A DNA stretch of 64,000 nt from Bacteroidota bacterium (GTDB lineage: Bacteria; Bacteroidota; Bacteroidia; NS11-12g; UBA955). The notes under the pieces are model-generated. The model searched no databases. It worked only from the letters and a program-made list of their open reading frames with translations, and was not told the origin of the DNA. Below, one piece after another: positions 53,102 to 62,015 of this stretch; position 1 is the stretch's first letter; each line of letters starts with the position of its first letter. A program made the position numbers and the translations under genes. The DNA lies in assembly GCA_027621365.1 (NCBI GenBank), contig JAQCBH010000011.1, forward strand, positions 19,919-83,918. Reading direction: 5' to 3'.

Positions 53102-53701
53102 ATGCTCGAGTTGATGGGATTGGGGTTCATCAGCGGATGCTTAGTGAGCATCTCTCTGGGTTTCATCTTCTTTCTCTTGATTGAAACGGCCATTTCCAGC
53201 GGATGGAAGGCCTCCTTTTGGATCATTTTGGCCGTGCTCGCGGGTGATTCGATCTTGTTGGGATTGGCCCTTTTGTTCAGCCAATCACTGGCTCAAACGT
53301 TGAGCGAGTTTGGGCCCATTCTTCACTTGGTAGCGGGTCTCATGTTTCTGGGCATGGGCCTGTATCAATTTTGGAAACCGCGGTCGACCTCTCGGGCTTC
53401 CCAATCCAAAAGCTCCGCTCAGTTTGTACCCGCCTTTCTGATCAACGTGGGCAATCCCTCCAACTGGACCTTTTGGTTGGTGTTGTACAGTGCTCCTCCC
53501 GTTTCTTTGGCCAGTCTGGAGGGGAAATGGGCCTTTGGATTGTCGGTCTTGGCCAGCATAGTAGCCTATTCTGCGGTGGTATCGCTACTCGCGGCCCAAA
53601 CAGGGAAATACTTGCCTGAGAAAAGTGTGTTGCGCATCAACCAAGTCGTTTCAATGGGCTTGGTCGCTGTCGGGTTGTACTGGTTATTCTTCGTGGGCTA
53701 G
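53102..53701 (+). CDS. LysE/RhtB family exporter
   Basis: A 199-residue inner-membrane exporter with about five or six hydrophobic helices; the family exports amino acids or related small molecules. Marks are GLGFISGCLVSISLGF at the start, GDSILLGLALL, LVAGLMFLGMGLY, and NVGNPSNWTFWL, the family Asn-Pro segment. ATG 53102 is chosen because TACCTTCG (53090-53097) lies 4 nt before and it starts the first helix; an in-frame start at 52847 lies inside the TPR gene on the other strand. Its last 18 nt overlap the end of the epimerase gene. Confidence 0.85.
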   Translation: MLELMGLGFISGCLVSISLGFIFFLLIETAISSGWKASFWIILAVLAGDSILLGLALLFSQSLAQTLSEFGPILHLVAGLMFLGMGLYQFWKPRSTSRASQSKSSAQFVPAFLINVGNPSNWTFWLVLYSAPPVSLASLEGKWAFGLSVLASIVAYSAVVSLLAAQTGKYLPEKSVLRINQVVSMGLVAVGLYWLFFVG

Positions 53702-54100
53702 GTCCTTGTCTTCGCACAGTTCGGTGAGAACTCCACCCGTGCTTTTGGGGTGCAAAAAGGCGATTCGCTTGTTGTCGGCTCCGTCTTTGGGCTGGGTGTG
53801 AATCAGGTCAAATCCCTCTTCTGTCAAGGCGTTCATTCGCTGCTCGATGCCATTTACATCAAAGGCCAAGTGGTGCAATCCCTCTCCCTTTTTCTCCAAG
53901 AACTTGGCAATGGGGCTTTCTTCAGAAGTGGCAGCAAGAAGTTCGAATTTCACGCCATTTAACTCAAAGAAGCTGGTGATAACCCCTTCGCTTTCAACGG
54001 TTTCTCGCTTATAGGGTGCTATGCCCAACAAACGGGTAAACAAGGCCTCCGATTCCTCGAGGTCGCGAACGGCTATTCCAATGTGCTCCAATTTTTTCAT
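53684..54100 (-). CDS. mce: Methylmalonyl-CoA epimerase
   Basis: Interconverts the R and S forms of methylmalonyl-CoA in propionate metabolism. The 138-residue vicinal-oxygen-chelate protein shows KKLEHIGIAVRDLEES (first metal His), ELNGVKFELLAAT, EGLHHLAFDV (second His), and the final glutamate in GVLTELCED. The ATG at 54100 gives the family start. No mutase subunit is in the window. It is divergent from iscS. Confidence 0.93.
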   Translation of the reverse strand: MKKLEHIGIAVRDLEESEALFTRLLGIAPYKRETVESEGVITSFFELNGVKFELLAATSEESPIAKFLEKKGEGLHHLAFDVNGIEQRMNALTEEGFDLIHTQPKDGADNKRIAFLHPKSTGGVLTELCEDKDLAHEE

Positions 54101-54152
54101 AGATGACGAAGATCTTATTATCGAATTAACAACCTTTTCGCGGCTCAAGCGT

Positions 54153-54160
54153 TATTTTTG
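54153..54160 (+). promoter_or_regulatory. iscS -7 element TATTTTTG
   Basis: An exact TAnnTTTG, 38 nt before the iscS ATG. The inverted repeat at 54164-54180 begins 3 nt later and so covers the expected transcription start. Confidence 0.65.
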
Positions 54161-54163
54161 CAC

Positions 54164-54180
54164 TTTAGATTTGGTCTAAA
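54164..54180. promoter_or_regulatory. Candidate operator TTTAGA-N5-TCTAAA at iscS
   Basis: Perfect 6-bp arms TTTAGA and TCTAAA around TTTGG. The same arms with another spacer occur before iscU at 55416-55432. Position at the transcription start suits a repressor. The arms resemble boxes of metal regulators (DtxR, Fur or Rrf2 families), but the protein is not identified. Confidence 0.6.
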
Positions 54181-54198
54181 TAAACACGCTAAACAGAC

Positions 54199-55410
54199 AT
54201 GAACCTGCCCATTTACCTCGATAACAACGCCACTACTCCGACTGATCCAAGGGTGGTGGAAGCCATGATTCCCTACTTCACGGAATTCTTTGGAAACGCG
54301 GCTAGCCGCAACCATCCTTTCGGATGGAAAGCCGAAGAGGCCGTGAGTTACGCTCGCGAACAAATTGCCGCCTTGATTGGTGCTAACGAAAAGGAAATCA
54401 TCTTCACCAGTGGGGCGACCGAAAGTAACAACTTGGCGCTGAAGGGTGTGTACGAGATGTATGCGGCCAAGGGCAATCACTTCATTACGGTGAGCACCGA
54501 GCACAAAGCCATTTTGGATGCCTGCAAGCATTTGGAAAAGCAAGGCGCTGAGGTGACCTACCTATCGGTAGGCGAAGATGGTTTGTTGAACGTCGAGCAA
54601 ATTGCCGAAGCCATGAAACCCGATACAGTGTTGGTTTCTGTCATGTACGGAAACAACGAATTGGGCGTGATTCAGCCCATTCGTGAAATCGGTGCCTTGT
54701 GCAAGGAGCGCGGAGTTCTGTTCCATACCGACGCCACCCAGGCCGTTGGAAAAATTCCCGTAGACGTAATGGCCGATCACATCGATTTGATGAGCTTCAC
54801 AGCCCACAAAATGTATGGTCCCAAAGGTGTAGGAGCGCTATATGTGCGCCGCAAAAACCCAAGGGTCAAAGTGACTGCACAGCTTGACGGTGGGGGCCAC
54901 GAGCGCGGCATGCGCAGCGGTACCTTGAACGTTACCGGTATCGTAGGATTTGGTAAGGCTTGCGAATTGTGCCGTTTGGAAATGGCCGACGAAGCCAAGC
55001 GCTTGAGCGCCTTGCGCGACAAATTGGAAAATGCGCTGTTGACCGTTGAAGAGAGTTATTTGAACGGTAACAAGGCCAATCGTTTGCCCCATACCACCAA
55101 CATCAGCTTCAAATATGTAGAAGGTGAGGGCTTGATGATGGGCATCAAAGACATTGCGGTGTCTTCGGGTTCGGCATGTACTTCGGCTTCTTTGGAACCC
55201 AGTTATGTATTGAAAAGCTTAGGCTTGGACGATGAGTTGGCGCACAGCAGTTTGCGTTTTGGCTTGGGTCGATTTACCACCGAAGAAGAAATTGACTTCA
55301 CGATCAAGTGCGTCAGCGATGCCGTACAGCGTCTGCGTGACATGAGCCCCTTGTGGGAGATGTTCAAAGAGGGCATCGATTTGAAGAGCATTCAGTGGTC
55401 CGAGCATTGA
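54199..55410 (+). CDS. iscS: Cysteine desulfurase IscS
   Basis: PLP enzyme that takes sulfur from cysteine for Fe-S clusters. The 403-residue protein shows [43 protein letters not shown], the PLP lysine region [17 protein letters not shown], and the catalytic-Cys loop [18 protein letters not shown], which is the IscS/NifS (group I) form, not SufS. iscU and iscA follow. A leader of about 30 nt carries the candidate operator. Confidence 0.96.
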   Translation: MNLPIYLDNNATTPTDPRVVEAMIPYFTEFFGNAASRNHPFGWKAEEAVSYAREQIAALIGANEKEIIFTSGATESNNLALKGVYEMYAAKGNHFITVSTEHKAILDACKHLEKQGAEVTYLSVGEDGLLNVEQIAEAMKPDTVLVSVMYGNNELGVIQPIREIGALCKERGVLFHTDATQAVGKIPVDVMADHIDLMSFTAHKMYGPKGVGALYVRRKNPRVKVTAQLDGGGHERGMRSGTLNVTGIVGFGKACELCRLEMADEAKRLSALRDKLENALLTVEESYLNGNKANRLPHTTNISFKYVEGEGLMMGIKDIAVSSGSACTSASLEPSYVLKSLGLDDELAHSSLRFGLGRFTTEEEIDFTIKCVSDAVQRLRDMSPLWEMFKEGIDLKSIQWSEH

Positions 55411-55415
55411 GTTTT

Positions 55416-55432
55416 TTTAGAAAGAATCTAAA
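55416..55432. promoter_or_regulatory. Candidate operator TTTAGA-N5-TCTAAA at iscU
   Basis: The same 6-bp arms as at iscS, here around AAGAA, ending 3 nt before the iscU -7 element. A bound protein here would block the promoter. Confidence 0.6.
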
Positions 55433-55435
55433 TTG

Positions 55436-55443
55436 TAAATTTG
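55436..55443 (+). promoter_or_regulatory. iscU -7 element TAAATTTG
   Basis: An exact TAnnTTTG ending 10 nt before the iscU ATG, so iscUA can be transcribed apart from iscS. Confidence 0.62.
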
Positions 55444-55453
55444 AACAAAGATT

Positions 55454-55867
55454 ATGGCCTATTCAGATAAAGTCATCGACCATTACACCAATCCCCGCAA
55501 CATCGGTACCTTGGACAAATCCAAGAATACCGTTGGTACGGGTTTGGTAGGAGCACCTGAGTGTGGAGACGTGATGCGTCTGCAGATTGAAGTGAACCCA
55601 GAAACAGGCGTCATCGAAGATGCCAAATTCAAAACCTTTGGCTGTGGTTCTGCTATCGCATCATCTTCTTTGGCCACTGAGTGGTTGAAGGGAAAGACGG
55701 TTGACCAAGCGTTGGAAATTGACAACATGGAAATTGTGGAAGAGTTGGCATTGCCTCCTGTCAAGATTCACTGTTCCGTGTTGGCCGAAGATGCCATTCG
55801 CCAAGCCATCAACGACTACCGTGTCAAGAACGGCATGGAGCCCATGGAGTTGGAATCTCACCACTAA
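55454..55867 (+). CDS. iscU: Fe-S cluster scaffold IscU
   Basis: Scaffold on which Fe-S clusters are built. The 137-residue protein has the three ligand cysteines in GAPECGDVM (Cys37, with Asp39), FKTFGCGSAIASSS (Cys64) and KIHCSVLAEDAI (Cys107). The LPPVK motif (about 100-104), the HscA chaperone site, is intact. The short form without the SufU insertion fits IscU. It has its own promoter and operator and is followed after 1 nt by iscA. Confidence 0.97.
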   Translation: MAYSDKVIDHYTNPRNIGTLDKSKNTVGTGLVGAPECGDVMRLQIEVNPETGVIEDAKFKTFGCGSAIASSSLATEWLKGKTVDQALEIDNMEIVEELALPPVKIHCSVLAEDAIRQAINDYRVKNGMEPMELESHH

Positions 55868-55868
55868 T

Positions 55869-56225
55869 ATGACAACGCTCGCCACTGATACCGATGCCAT
55901 CACCTGCACCGATAAGGCGCGGGCCAAGGCCTATTCATTGATGGCCGAAGCGGGCATTTCCCATCCCGAATACTTTTTGCGTGTAGGTGTGAAAGGCGGC
56001 GGATGCAGCGGTCTCACCTATGAGATCGACTTTGACAATGAGCCCAAAGCGGGTGACATGGAGTTCGGTGATGATCAACTCAAGATTGTCTGCGACATGA
56101 AGAGCTTCTTGTACCTCTGCGGTACAGAGCTTGATTTTACGGACGGGTTGAACGGAAAAGGATTTCACTTCAATAATCCCAATGCCTCGCGAACCTGCGG
56201 GTGCGGGGAAAGTTTCTCGATTTAA
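55869..56225 (+). CDS. iscA: Fe-S cluster carrier IscA/HesB family
   Basis: A-type carrier that passes Fe-S clusters to target proteins. The 118-residue protein has the three cysteines in GVKGGGCSGLTYEI and in the C-terminal RTCGCGESF. ATG 55869 is 1 nt after the iscU stop. A strong terminator follows. hscA, hscB, fdx and iscR are absent from this cluster. Confidence 0.95.
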   Translation: MTTLATDTDAITCTDKARAKAYSLMAEAGISHPEYFLRVGVKGGGCSGLTYEIDFDNEPKAGDMEFGDDQLKIVCDMKSFLYLCGTELDFTDGLNGKGFHFNNPNASRTCGCGESFSI

Positions 56226-56230
56226 ACGAA

Positions 56231-56256
56231 AAGGCCGGTTTTACCGGCCTTTTTTT
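56231..56256. terminator. Bidirectional terminator between iscA and leuS
   Basis: A perfect 8-bp stem AAGGCCGG (56231-56238)/CCGGCCTT (56244-56251) with a 5-nt loop, an A run before and a T run after. It lies right after iscA and runs into the leuS stop region. Confidence 0.92.
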
Positions 56257-58831
56257 ATACCACTACGTTGACGATACGGCCCTTGACCACAATGATTTTG
56301 CGCAAGGGTTTTCCGTCCATCCACTTTTGAACCAACTCATCAGCCAAGACGATTTTCTCGATCTCAGCGGCTTCCATGTCTGCCGGTAATTCCAGCGTGG
56401 TTCGGGTTTTGCCGTTGATGCTGATGGGGTAGGCAATGCTGTTCTCTTTTAAGTAATCCTCGTTCCAGCTGGGCCAGTTGGCAACATGCACACTTTCAGA
56501 GTGTCCCAAATCGGCCCACAATTCTTCGCTCAAGTGAGGAGCAAAGGGAGCCAACAAAATCAAGAGGGGCTCCAATGCGGCGCGTTTGTGGCATTTCAAA
56601 GCGGTCAGCTCGTTGGTGCAAACCATGAAGGCTGATACCGAGGTATTGAAGCTCATGGCTTCAATGTCATGGCTGATCTTCTTGATGGTCTTGTGAAGGA
56701 CCTTCAATTCTTCAGGTGTCAAAGCCTCATCGACAACTTTTAACCCATCGGGGCCGTGAAACAAGCGCCAGAATTTGCCCAAGAAACGCGAAACGCCTTC
56801 AATGCCATTCGTGTTCCAAGGCTTGGAATCGGTCAAGGGACCCAAGAACATTTCGTACAGGCGAAGGGTATCGGCACCGTGCTCGGCAATCACATCGTCA
56901 GGGTTGACAACATTGCCTCGGCTCTTGCTCATCTTTTCCCCGTTTTCGCCTTGAATCATGCCCTGGTTGACCAAACGCTGGAAGGGTTCCTTCCATGACA
57001 AATAGCCCAGATCGTGCAAGAAATGCGTCCAGAAACGGGAGTACAACAAATGGCCCGTAGCGTGTTCGCTTCCGCCCACATACAGGTCTACCTGCTTCCA
57101 ATAATTCAATGCCTCGGGAGAGGCGATGGCTTCGGTATTCTCAGGGTCTAGGTAGCGCAAGAAGTACCAGCTGCTACCCGCCCATCCAGGCATGGTGTCG
57201 GTTTCCCTGCGGCCCTCAGGGGTGTTGACCCAGTCGCTCACGCCTGCCAAGGGGCTTTCGCCACTTCCACTGGGTTTGTAGCTTTCTACTTTGGGCAATT
57301 CGACGGGCAATTCTTTCACTAACTGGGGAATGCCGTTGTTGTGTATCACGGGGAAGGGCTCTCCCCAGTAGCGCTGACGACCAAAGCCGGCTTCGCGCAA
57401 TTTGTAATTGATTTTTCGTTGACCCAATTCTCGGGTCTCCAGCTCTTGTATGGCTTTTTCTATGGCCTCTTTGACCATCAAGCCGTTCAAGAAATCAGAA
57501 TTGACGCAACGACCTTCTTTGGAGGAGATGGCCTCAGTCAAGGGTTCAGCCACTTCTTCGTTCAGGGGTTGAATCACCAAGGGAATGGGCAATTTAAAGG
57601 CCTGGGCAAATTCAAAGTCACGCTCGTCGTGAGCGGGAACCGCCATGATGGCTCCTGTTCCATATCCAGCCAATACGTAATCGCTGGTCCAAACGGGTAC
57701 GGGTTCCCCGCTAAAGGGATGTTGGGCATAAGCACCGGTGAATACCCCTGTTTTGCGGGTATCGGCCATGCGCTCGATCTCTGAACGACCGGCCGCCTGC
57801 TTTTTGTAACTCTCTACGGCCTCGCGTTGCTCGGCCGAACACCAATCCAGCAATCCCTCAATCTCTGGCGCTACCACCAAAAAAGTCGCTCCAAAAATCG
57901 TGTCGGGTCTAGTGGTGAACACGCGAAGAGCGCGATTCTGACCCTGCAAGGTGAAATCAATTTCGGCCCCGCTGCTCTTTCCGATCCAGTTGCGCTGAAT
58001 TTCCTTGACCGCATCGCTCCAATCCAGGGTGTCCAATCCTTCCAACAAGCGATCAGCATAGGCAGTGATGCGCAGGGCCCACTGGGTCATTTTTTTGCGA
58101 ATGACTGGGTAGGAGCCGCGTTCGCTCAGGCCGTTGATCACTTCTTCGTTGGCCAAAACAGTGCCCAATTCCTCGCACCAGTTGACGGTGGTTTCGTGTT
58201 GAAAAGCCAGGCGGTATCGGTTCAAAACAGCCGCTTGTTCTGCCGCGTTCATCGCTGACCATTCTGCTGCGCTGAATCCAGGGCCTGTGCTGCCGTGGGC
58301 TTTCACACCCACGCTGCCGTTTTGGGCAAAATGGGAAATCAAATCGCTGATAGGACGAGCTTTTTGAGCCTCTTTGTCGTACCAGTGTTCGAAGAATAAA
58401 GAGAATATAAACTGGGTGAACTTGTAATAATCCGGCTCGCAGGTTCGCACTTCTCGGGACCAATCAAAGCTGAACCCCATGATGTCGAGCTGCTCGCGAA
58501 AGCGTTTGATGTTGTTTTCAGTGGTGACTGCTGGGTGCTGTCCGGTCTGTATGGCGTATTGCTCAGCGGGTAATCCGAAGGCATCATAACCCATGGGGTG
58601 CAACACGTTGTGGCCTTTTAAGCGCTTGTAACGGGCGACAATATCAGAGGCAATGTAGCCCAAGGGGTGCCCGACGTGCAAACCCGATCCTGAAGGGTAC
58701 GGGAACATGTCCAACACGTAATATTTGGGGCGAGAAGGGTCAATATCGACCTTGTACAGGCCGTCTTCGCGCCATTTTTGTTGCCATTTGGCCTCAATAT
58801 TCGAAAAAGTGTAGGTTTTTGCGTCAGACAT
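56255..58831 (-). CDS. leuS: Leucyl-tRNA synthetase
   Basis: Charges tRNA-Leu. The 858-residue class I synthetase shows the HIGH-like motif PYPSGSGLHVGHPLGY, the CP1 editing domain with TTRPDTIFGATFLVVAPE and AHDERDFEFA, the KMSKSRGNVVNPDD loop, and a C-terminal anticodon-binding bundle. The ATG at 58831 is chosen; TATTTTCG (58839-58846) lies 7 nt before it. An in-frame start at 58849 would add six residues. It is divergent from obg. Confidence 0.97.
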   Translation of the reverse strand: MSDAKTYTFSNIEAKWQQKWREDGLYKVDIDPSRPKYYVLDMFPYPSGSGLHVGHPLGYIASDIVARYKRLKGHNVLHPMGYDAFGLPAEQYAIQTGQHPAVTTENNIKRFREQLDIMGFSFDWSREVRTCEPDYYKFTQFIFSLFFEHWYDKEAQKARPISDLISHFAQNGSVGVKAHGSTGPGFSAAEWSAMNAAEQAAVLNRYRLAFQHETTVNWCEELGTVLANEEVINGLSERGSYPVIRKKMTQWALRITAYADRLLEGLDTLDWSDAVKEIQRNWIGKSSGAEIDFTLQGQNRALRVFTTRPDTIFGATFLVVAPEIEGLLDWCSAEQREAVESYKKQAAGRSEIERMADTRKTGVFTGAYAQHPFSGEPVPVWTSDYVLAGYGTGAIMAVPAHDERDFEFAQAFKLPIPLVIQPLNEEVAEPLTEAISSKEGRCVNSDFLNGLMVKEAIEKAIQELETRELGQRKINYKLREAGFGRQRYWGEPFPVIHNNGIPQLVKELPVELPKVESYKPSGSGESPLAGVSDWVNTPEGRRETDTMPGWAGSSWYFLRYLDPENTEAIASPEALNYWKQVDLYVGGSEHATGHLLYSRFWTHFLHDLGYLSWKEPFQRLVNQGMIQGENGEKMSKSRGNVVNPDDVIAEHGADTLRLYEMFLGPLTDSKPWNTNGIEGVSRFLGKFWRLFHGPDGLKVVDEALTPEELKVLHKTIKKISHDIEAMSFNTSVSAFMVCTNELTALKCHKRAALEPLLILLAPFAPHLSEELWADLGHSESVHVANWPSWNEDYLKENSIAYPISINGKTRTTLELPADMEAAEIEKIVLADELVQKWMDGKPLRKIIVVKGRIVNVVV

Positions 58832-58838
58832 GAAGCCG

Positions 58839-58875
58839 CGAAAATACAAAGCGTGGCCCTTTTTGCCGACCTTTG
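58839..58875. promoter_or_regulatory. Divergent -7-like elements for leuS and obg
   Basis: TATTTTCG on the minus strand (58839-58846) lies 7 nt before the leuS ATG. GACCTTTG on the plus strand (58868-58875) lies 6 nt before the obg ATG. Each differs from TAnnTTTG at one base. Only 50 bp separate the genes. Confidence 0.5.
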
Positions 58876-58881
58876 CCCCCC

Positions 58882-59898
58882 ATGGCCGATAGCAATTTTA
58901 TTGATTACGTGAAAATTTGCTGCCGCAGCGGCAACGGAGGCGCGGGCAGTCGTCACTATGCGCGGTCCAAGAAAAACCCAAAAGGGGGACCCGATGGGGG
59001 CGATGGCGGCCGTGGAGGTCACGTTCAGTTGGTGGGCAATGCCCAGCTCTGGACCTTGATTCACCTCAAGTACCGCAAGCACGTGATGGCGGGTCATGGC
59101 AACCCTGGTTCGGAGAACACCTCAACCGGCAAACAAGGCGCCGACGAAGTGCTGGAAGTGCCATTGGGAACCGTCGCTCGCGACGCCGAAACCGGAGAAT
59201 ACTTGTTTGAAATCACCGAAGACGGGCAGACGAAAGTCCTGGTACCCGGTGGTCGTGGAGGTTTGGGGAACTGGCATTTCGCCACTTCTACCAACCAAGC
59301 CCCTCAATACGCCCAACCCGGTGAACCCGGTCAAGAGCGCTGGATGGTCCTGGAATTGAAAGTCTTGGCCGATGTAGGATTGGTCGGTTTTCCGAATGCG
59401 GGTAAAAGTACCTTGTTGAGCGTAATCAGTGCCGCCAAGCCTGAAATTGCCAATTACCCATTTACCACCTTGGTGCCCAATTTGGGGGTTGTGCCTTACC
59501 GCGATTACAAAAGTTTTGTGGTAGCCGATATTCCGGGAATCATCGAAGGGGCTCATGCCGGTAAAGGTTTGGGTCATCGGTTTTTGAAGCACATTGAGCG
59601 AAATGCCGTCTTGTTGTTTTTGATTCCTGCTGACAGTGCTGATCACCGAGCGGAGTACGAGACCTTGCTGAACGAACTCAAGGAGTTCAACAAGGAACTG
59701 CTGTACAAAAAACGCTTGATAGCCATCAGTAAGTCTGACATGTTGGACGAAGAGCTCAAGGCTGAAATCACGGAAGAGATGACAGGGGTAGAAGTCTTGT
59801 TCTTCTCGGCCGTGGCTGAAAAAGGCTTGCAGGAATTGAAAGACAAATTGTGGTCAATCGTCGAGCGCGAGGGCCGTCAGTTCATTGACAATGATTAA
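58882..59898 (+). CDS. obg: GTPase Obg/CgtA
   Basis: Essential GTPase in ribosome assembly and stress response. The 338-residue protein has the Gly-rich Obg fold ([26 protein letters not shown]), then the G domain with G1 [10 protein letters not shown]2 [15 protein letters not shown]3 DIPGIIEGA and G4 ISKSD. ATG 58882 is chosen over an in-frame start at 58873 to fit the family start and the GACCTTTG element. The stop codon overlaps the -7 element of the next gene. Confidence 0.97.
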   Translation: MADSNFIDYVKICCRSGNGGAGSRHYARSKKNPKGGPDGGDGGRGGHVQLVGNAQLWTLIHLKYRKHVMAGHGNPGSENTSTGKQGADEVLEVPLGTVARDAETGEYLFEITEDGQTKVLVPGGRGGLGNWHFATSTNQAPQYAQPGEPGQERWMVLELKVLADVGLVGFPNAGKSTLLSVISAAKPEIANYPFTTLVPNLGVVPYRDYKSFVVADIPGIIEGAHAGKGLGHRFLKHIERNAVLLFLIPADSADHRAEYETLLNELKEFNKELLYKKRLIAISKSDMLDEELKAEITEEMTGVEVLFFSAVAEKGLQELKDKLWSIVEREGRQFIDND

Positions 59899-59903
59899 AT
59901 TTG
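59896..59903 (+). promoter_or_regulatory. -7 element TAAATTTG of the SurA-SurA-MoxR unit
   Basis: An exact TAnnTTTG that includes the obg stop codon. It ends 33 nt before the ATG at 59937. Confidence 0.6.
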
Positions 59904-59936
59904 GAGAATGGGCTTAGGGCCCGAAAAGAAACGATA

Positions 59937-62015
59937 ATGAAGCGTATACAACTCATAGCATTGGCCCTTTTGATGGGCTTGTCAAGTGCCTTGTCGGCTC
60001 AGAATGAATCGGTGGTGTTTGTCGTCAATCCCGCTGTGTCGAACCAGATGGGCCAAGAGGTCACCTACGAAGAATTCAAGCGCCAGTTTTTGAAGAACAT
60101 CAACTTGGAAGAACACCAGGTAACGGCGGCTGAGATCGATGAATACTTGCAGCTTTACATTCGCTTTAAGCTGAAAATTCAGGACGCTGTTGAAGCGGGT
60201 CAAAACGAAAATTCGGCCTATTTGCAGGAGCTGGCCATGTACCGCGAGCAGTTGGCCCGCAATTATTTGTACGACCGCGAGGTGACGGCTGATTTGATTG
60301 AAGAGGCCTACGATCGCATGCGCAGTGAGGTTCGCGTTTCCCATATTTTGATTGCTTGCCCTCGAGGTGCCAATGCCCAGACAGAGGCCCAAGCCATGGG
60401 TCGCATCGAAGAGATTTACCAGCAACTCAAGCGCAACAACACGGCCGAAAATTTTGCTTCTTTGGCGGAAACCAACAGCGATGACCCAGGCACAAAGAGC
60501 GCCGGTGGTGATTTGGGTTGGATGACGGCCATGCAGGTGGTGTACGAATTTGAAAACTACGCCTACAACACTCCCGAGGGCGATATCTCTCCTGTGTTCC
60601 GTACCGACTTTGGTTACCACATCTTGCGCGTGACGGCCAAGCGCCCCAACCGCGGTGACATCAAGGTGCGCCACATTTTGATTCGTGTCACCGCCCCTGG
60701 CGAAGAATACGATGATGCCGCTTTGAAGAAAATCGAAGAGATCAGAGCCCAAATCAGCAGTGGTCAGGCTTCGTTTGAAGAGATGGCCCGCAACTACAGC
60801 GAAGACTACAACTCTCGTTACAATGGCGGTGTGATGGACTATGTCAATACGCCTCAGTACATCGGCGATCCCGATCGTCAAAAATGGGTAGACCAGGCCT
60901 TCTTGTTAACCGAACCCGGCCAAATGAGTCCCGCATTCCGCACGAATTATGGGTACCACTTGGTGCAGTTGATTGACATCAAGCCCATGGCCAGTTTTGA
61001 TCAAATGCGCAGCTACCTCAAGCAACAGGTTCAGCAAAATGCCCGTTCGAAAGTCAGCATTGACGCCTTGGTGAACAAGGTGAAAAAGGAGAACAACTTC
61101 ACAGAGAATAAAACCGCCTATCAGGCTTTCTTGTCCGCGTTGGATTCCAGTTTTGTGCAAGGGGCCTTCCAAGTAGATGCCCTTCCCAAGTCGTACAGCA
61201 AGGACGGCAAGCGCTTCAATTTGCTGGATATGGAGTTGTTCCGTTTGGGCAATGACGATTACACTGTTGAAGATTTTGCCTTGTACTTGCAGACCAATCG
61301 CCATGTGATGAACATGGACATGGCTGCCGCCTATGAAGCCGAATACCAAGCCTGGGTGAGCCAGTCTTGTGTAGAGAACCAAAACGAGCATTTGGATGAG
61401 CGTTCAGCTGAGTTCCGCGATATCTATCAAGAATACCGCGAAGGCATTTTGATGTTCAACCGCATGCAGGAATTGGTTTGGGATAAGGCAAACAACGACT
61501 CTACGGGATTGGCCCAATTCTTCCATGCCAACCGTGCTGATTACCGCTGGAACGATCGCTACCATGTCGATATTTACTACTGCAGCGATGCCAAGATGAT
61601 GAAGACCGTAGCCAAGCAAGTGAAGAAAGGCATTCAGGCTGACAGCTTGTTGCGCATGCACACGAAAAACAATCCGCTGGGATTCAATTACCGCATGGGC
61701 TATTACCAGTGGTCAGACACGGGTTTGGTTCCCAATCCTGCCGTATTGAATACCTTGTTTAGCAATGCCACTTACCGCAGCCAAACGGGCATCATCAAAA
61801 TGAACCAAATCGGCGAAGATTGGGTAGTGGTGAACCTGCACGGTTTCTTGCCCGCCGGCCCCAAAGAGTTGAGCGAGTGCCGAGGCCCTGTTACATCGCG
61901 TTACCAAGAGGAATTGGAGCAGCGCTGGATGGATGATTTGGAATCGCGATACGAAGTCAGCATCAACTACGAAACGGTTGAGGCCTTGAAACAAGAATTA
62001 AACGCCACCCGATGA
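59937..62015 (+). CDS. SurA-like periplasmic chaperone with two parvulin domains
   Basis: A 692-residue folding factor for outer-membrane proteins. It has a signal peptide (KRIQLIALALLMGLSSALSAQ), an N-terminal SurA-like part, and two parvulin PPIase domains (about 135-235 and 240-345) marked by EVRVSHILIACP, GGDLGWMTAM, KVRHILIRV and a GYHL-type end. A long C-terminal region without a known domain follows. The ATG at 59937 starts the signal peptide. It overlaps the next gene by ATGA. Confidence 0.9.
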   Translation: MKRIQLIALALLMGLSSALSAQNESVVFVVNPAVSNQMGQEVTYEEFKRQFLKNINLEEHQVTAAEIDEYLQLYIRFKLKIQDAVEAGQNENSAYLQELAMYREQLARNYLYDREVTADLIEEAYDRMRSEVRVSHILIACPRGANAQTEAQAMGRIEEIYQQLKRNNTAENFASLAETNSDDPGTKSAGGDLGWMTAMQVVYEFENYAYNTPEGDISPVFRTDFGYHILRVTAKRPNRGDIKVRHILIRVTAPGEEYDDAALKKIEEIRAQISSGQASFEEMARNYSEDYNSRYNGGVMDYVNTPQYIGDPDRQKWVDQAFLLTEPGQMSPAFRTNYGYHLVQLIDIKPMASFDQMRSYLKQQVQQNARSKVSIDALVNKVKKENNFTENKTAYQAFLSALDSSFVQGAFQVDALPKSYSKDGKRFNLLDMELFRLGNDDYTVEDFALYLQTNRHVMNMDMAAAYEAEYQAWVSQSCVENQNEHLDERSAEFRDIYQEYREGILMFNRMQELVWDKANNDSTGLAQFFHANRADYRWNDRYHVDIYYCSDAKMMKTVAKQVKKGIQADSLLRMHTKNNPLGFNYRMGYYQWSDTGLVPNPAVLNTLFSNATYRSQTGIIKMNQIGEDWVVVNLHGFLPAGPKELSECRGPVTSRYQEELEQRWMDDLESRYEVSINYETVEALKQELNATR

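Noticed and set aside
59982..60881. Long minus-strand open frame (299 codons) opposite the first SurA-like gene
   Set aside because: Antisense to a gene with two clear parvulin domains; no promoter and no recognisable domain.
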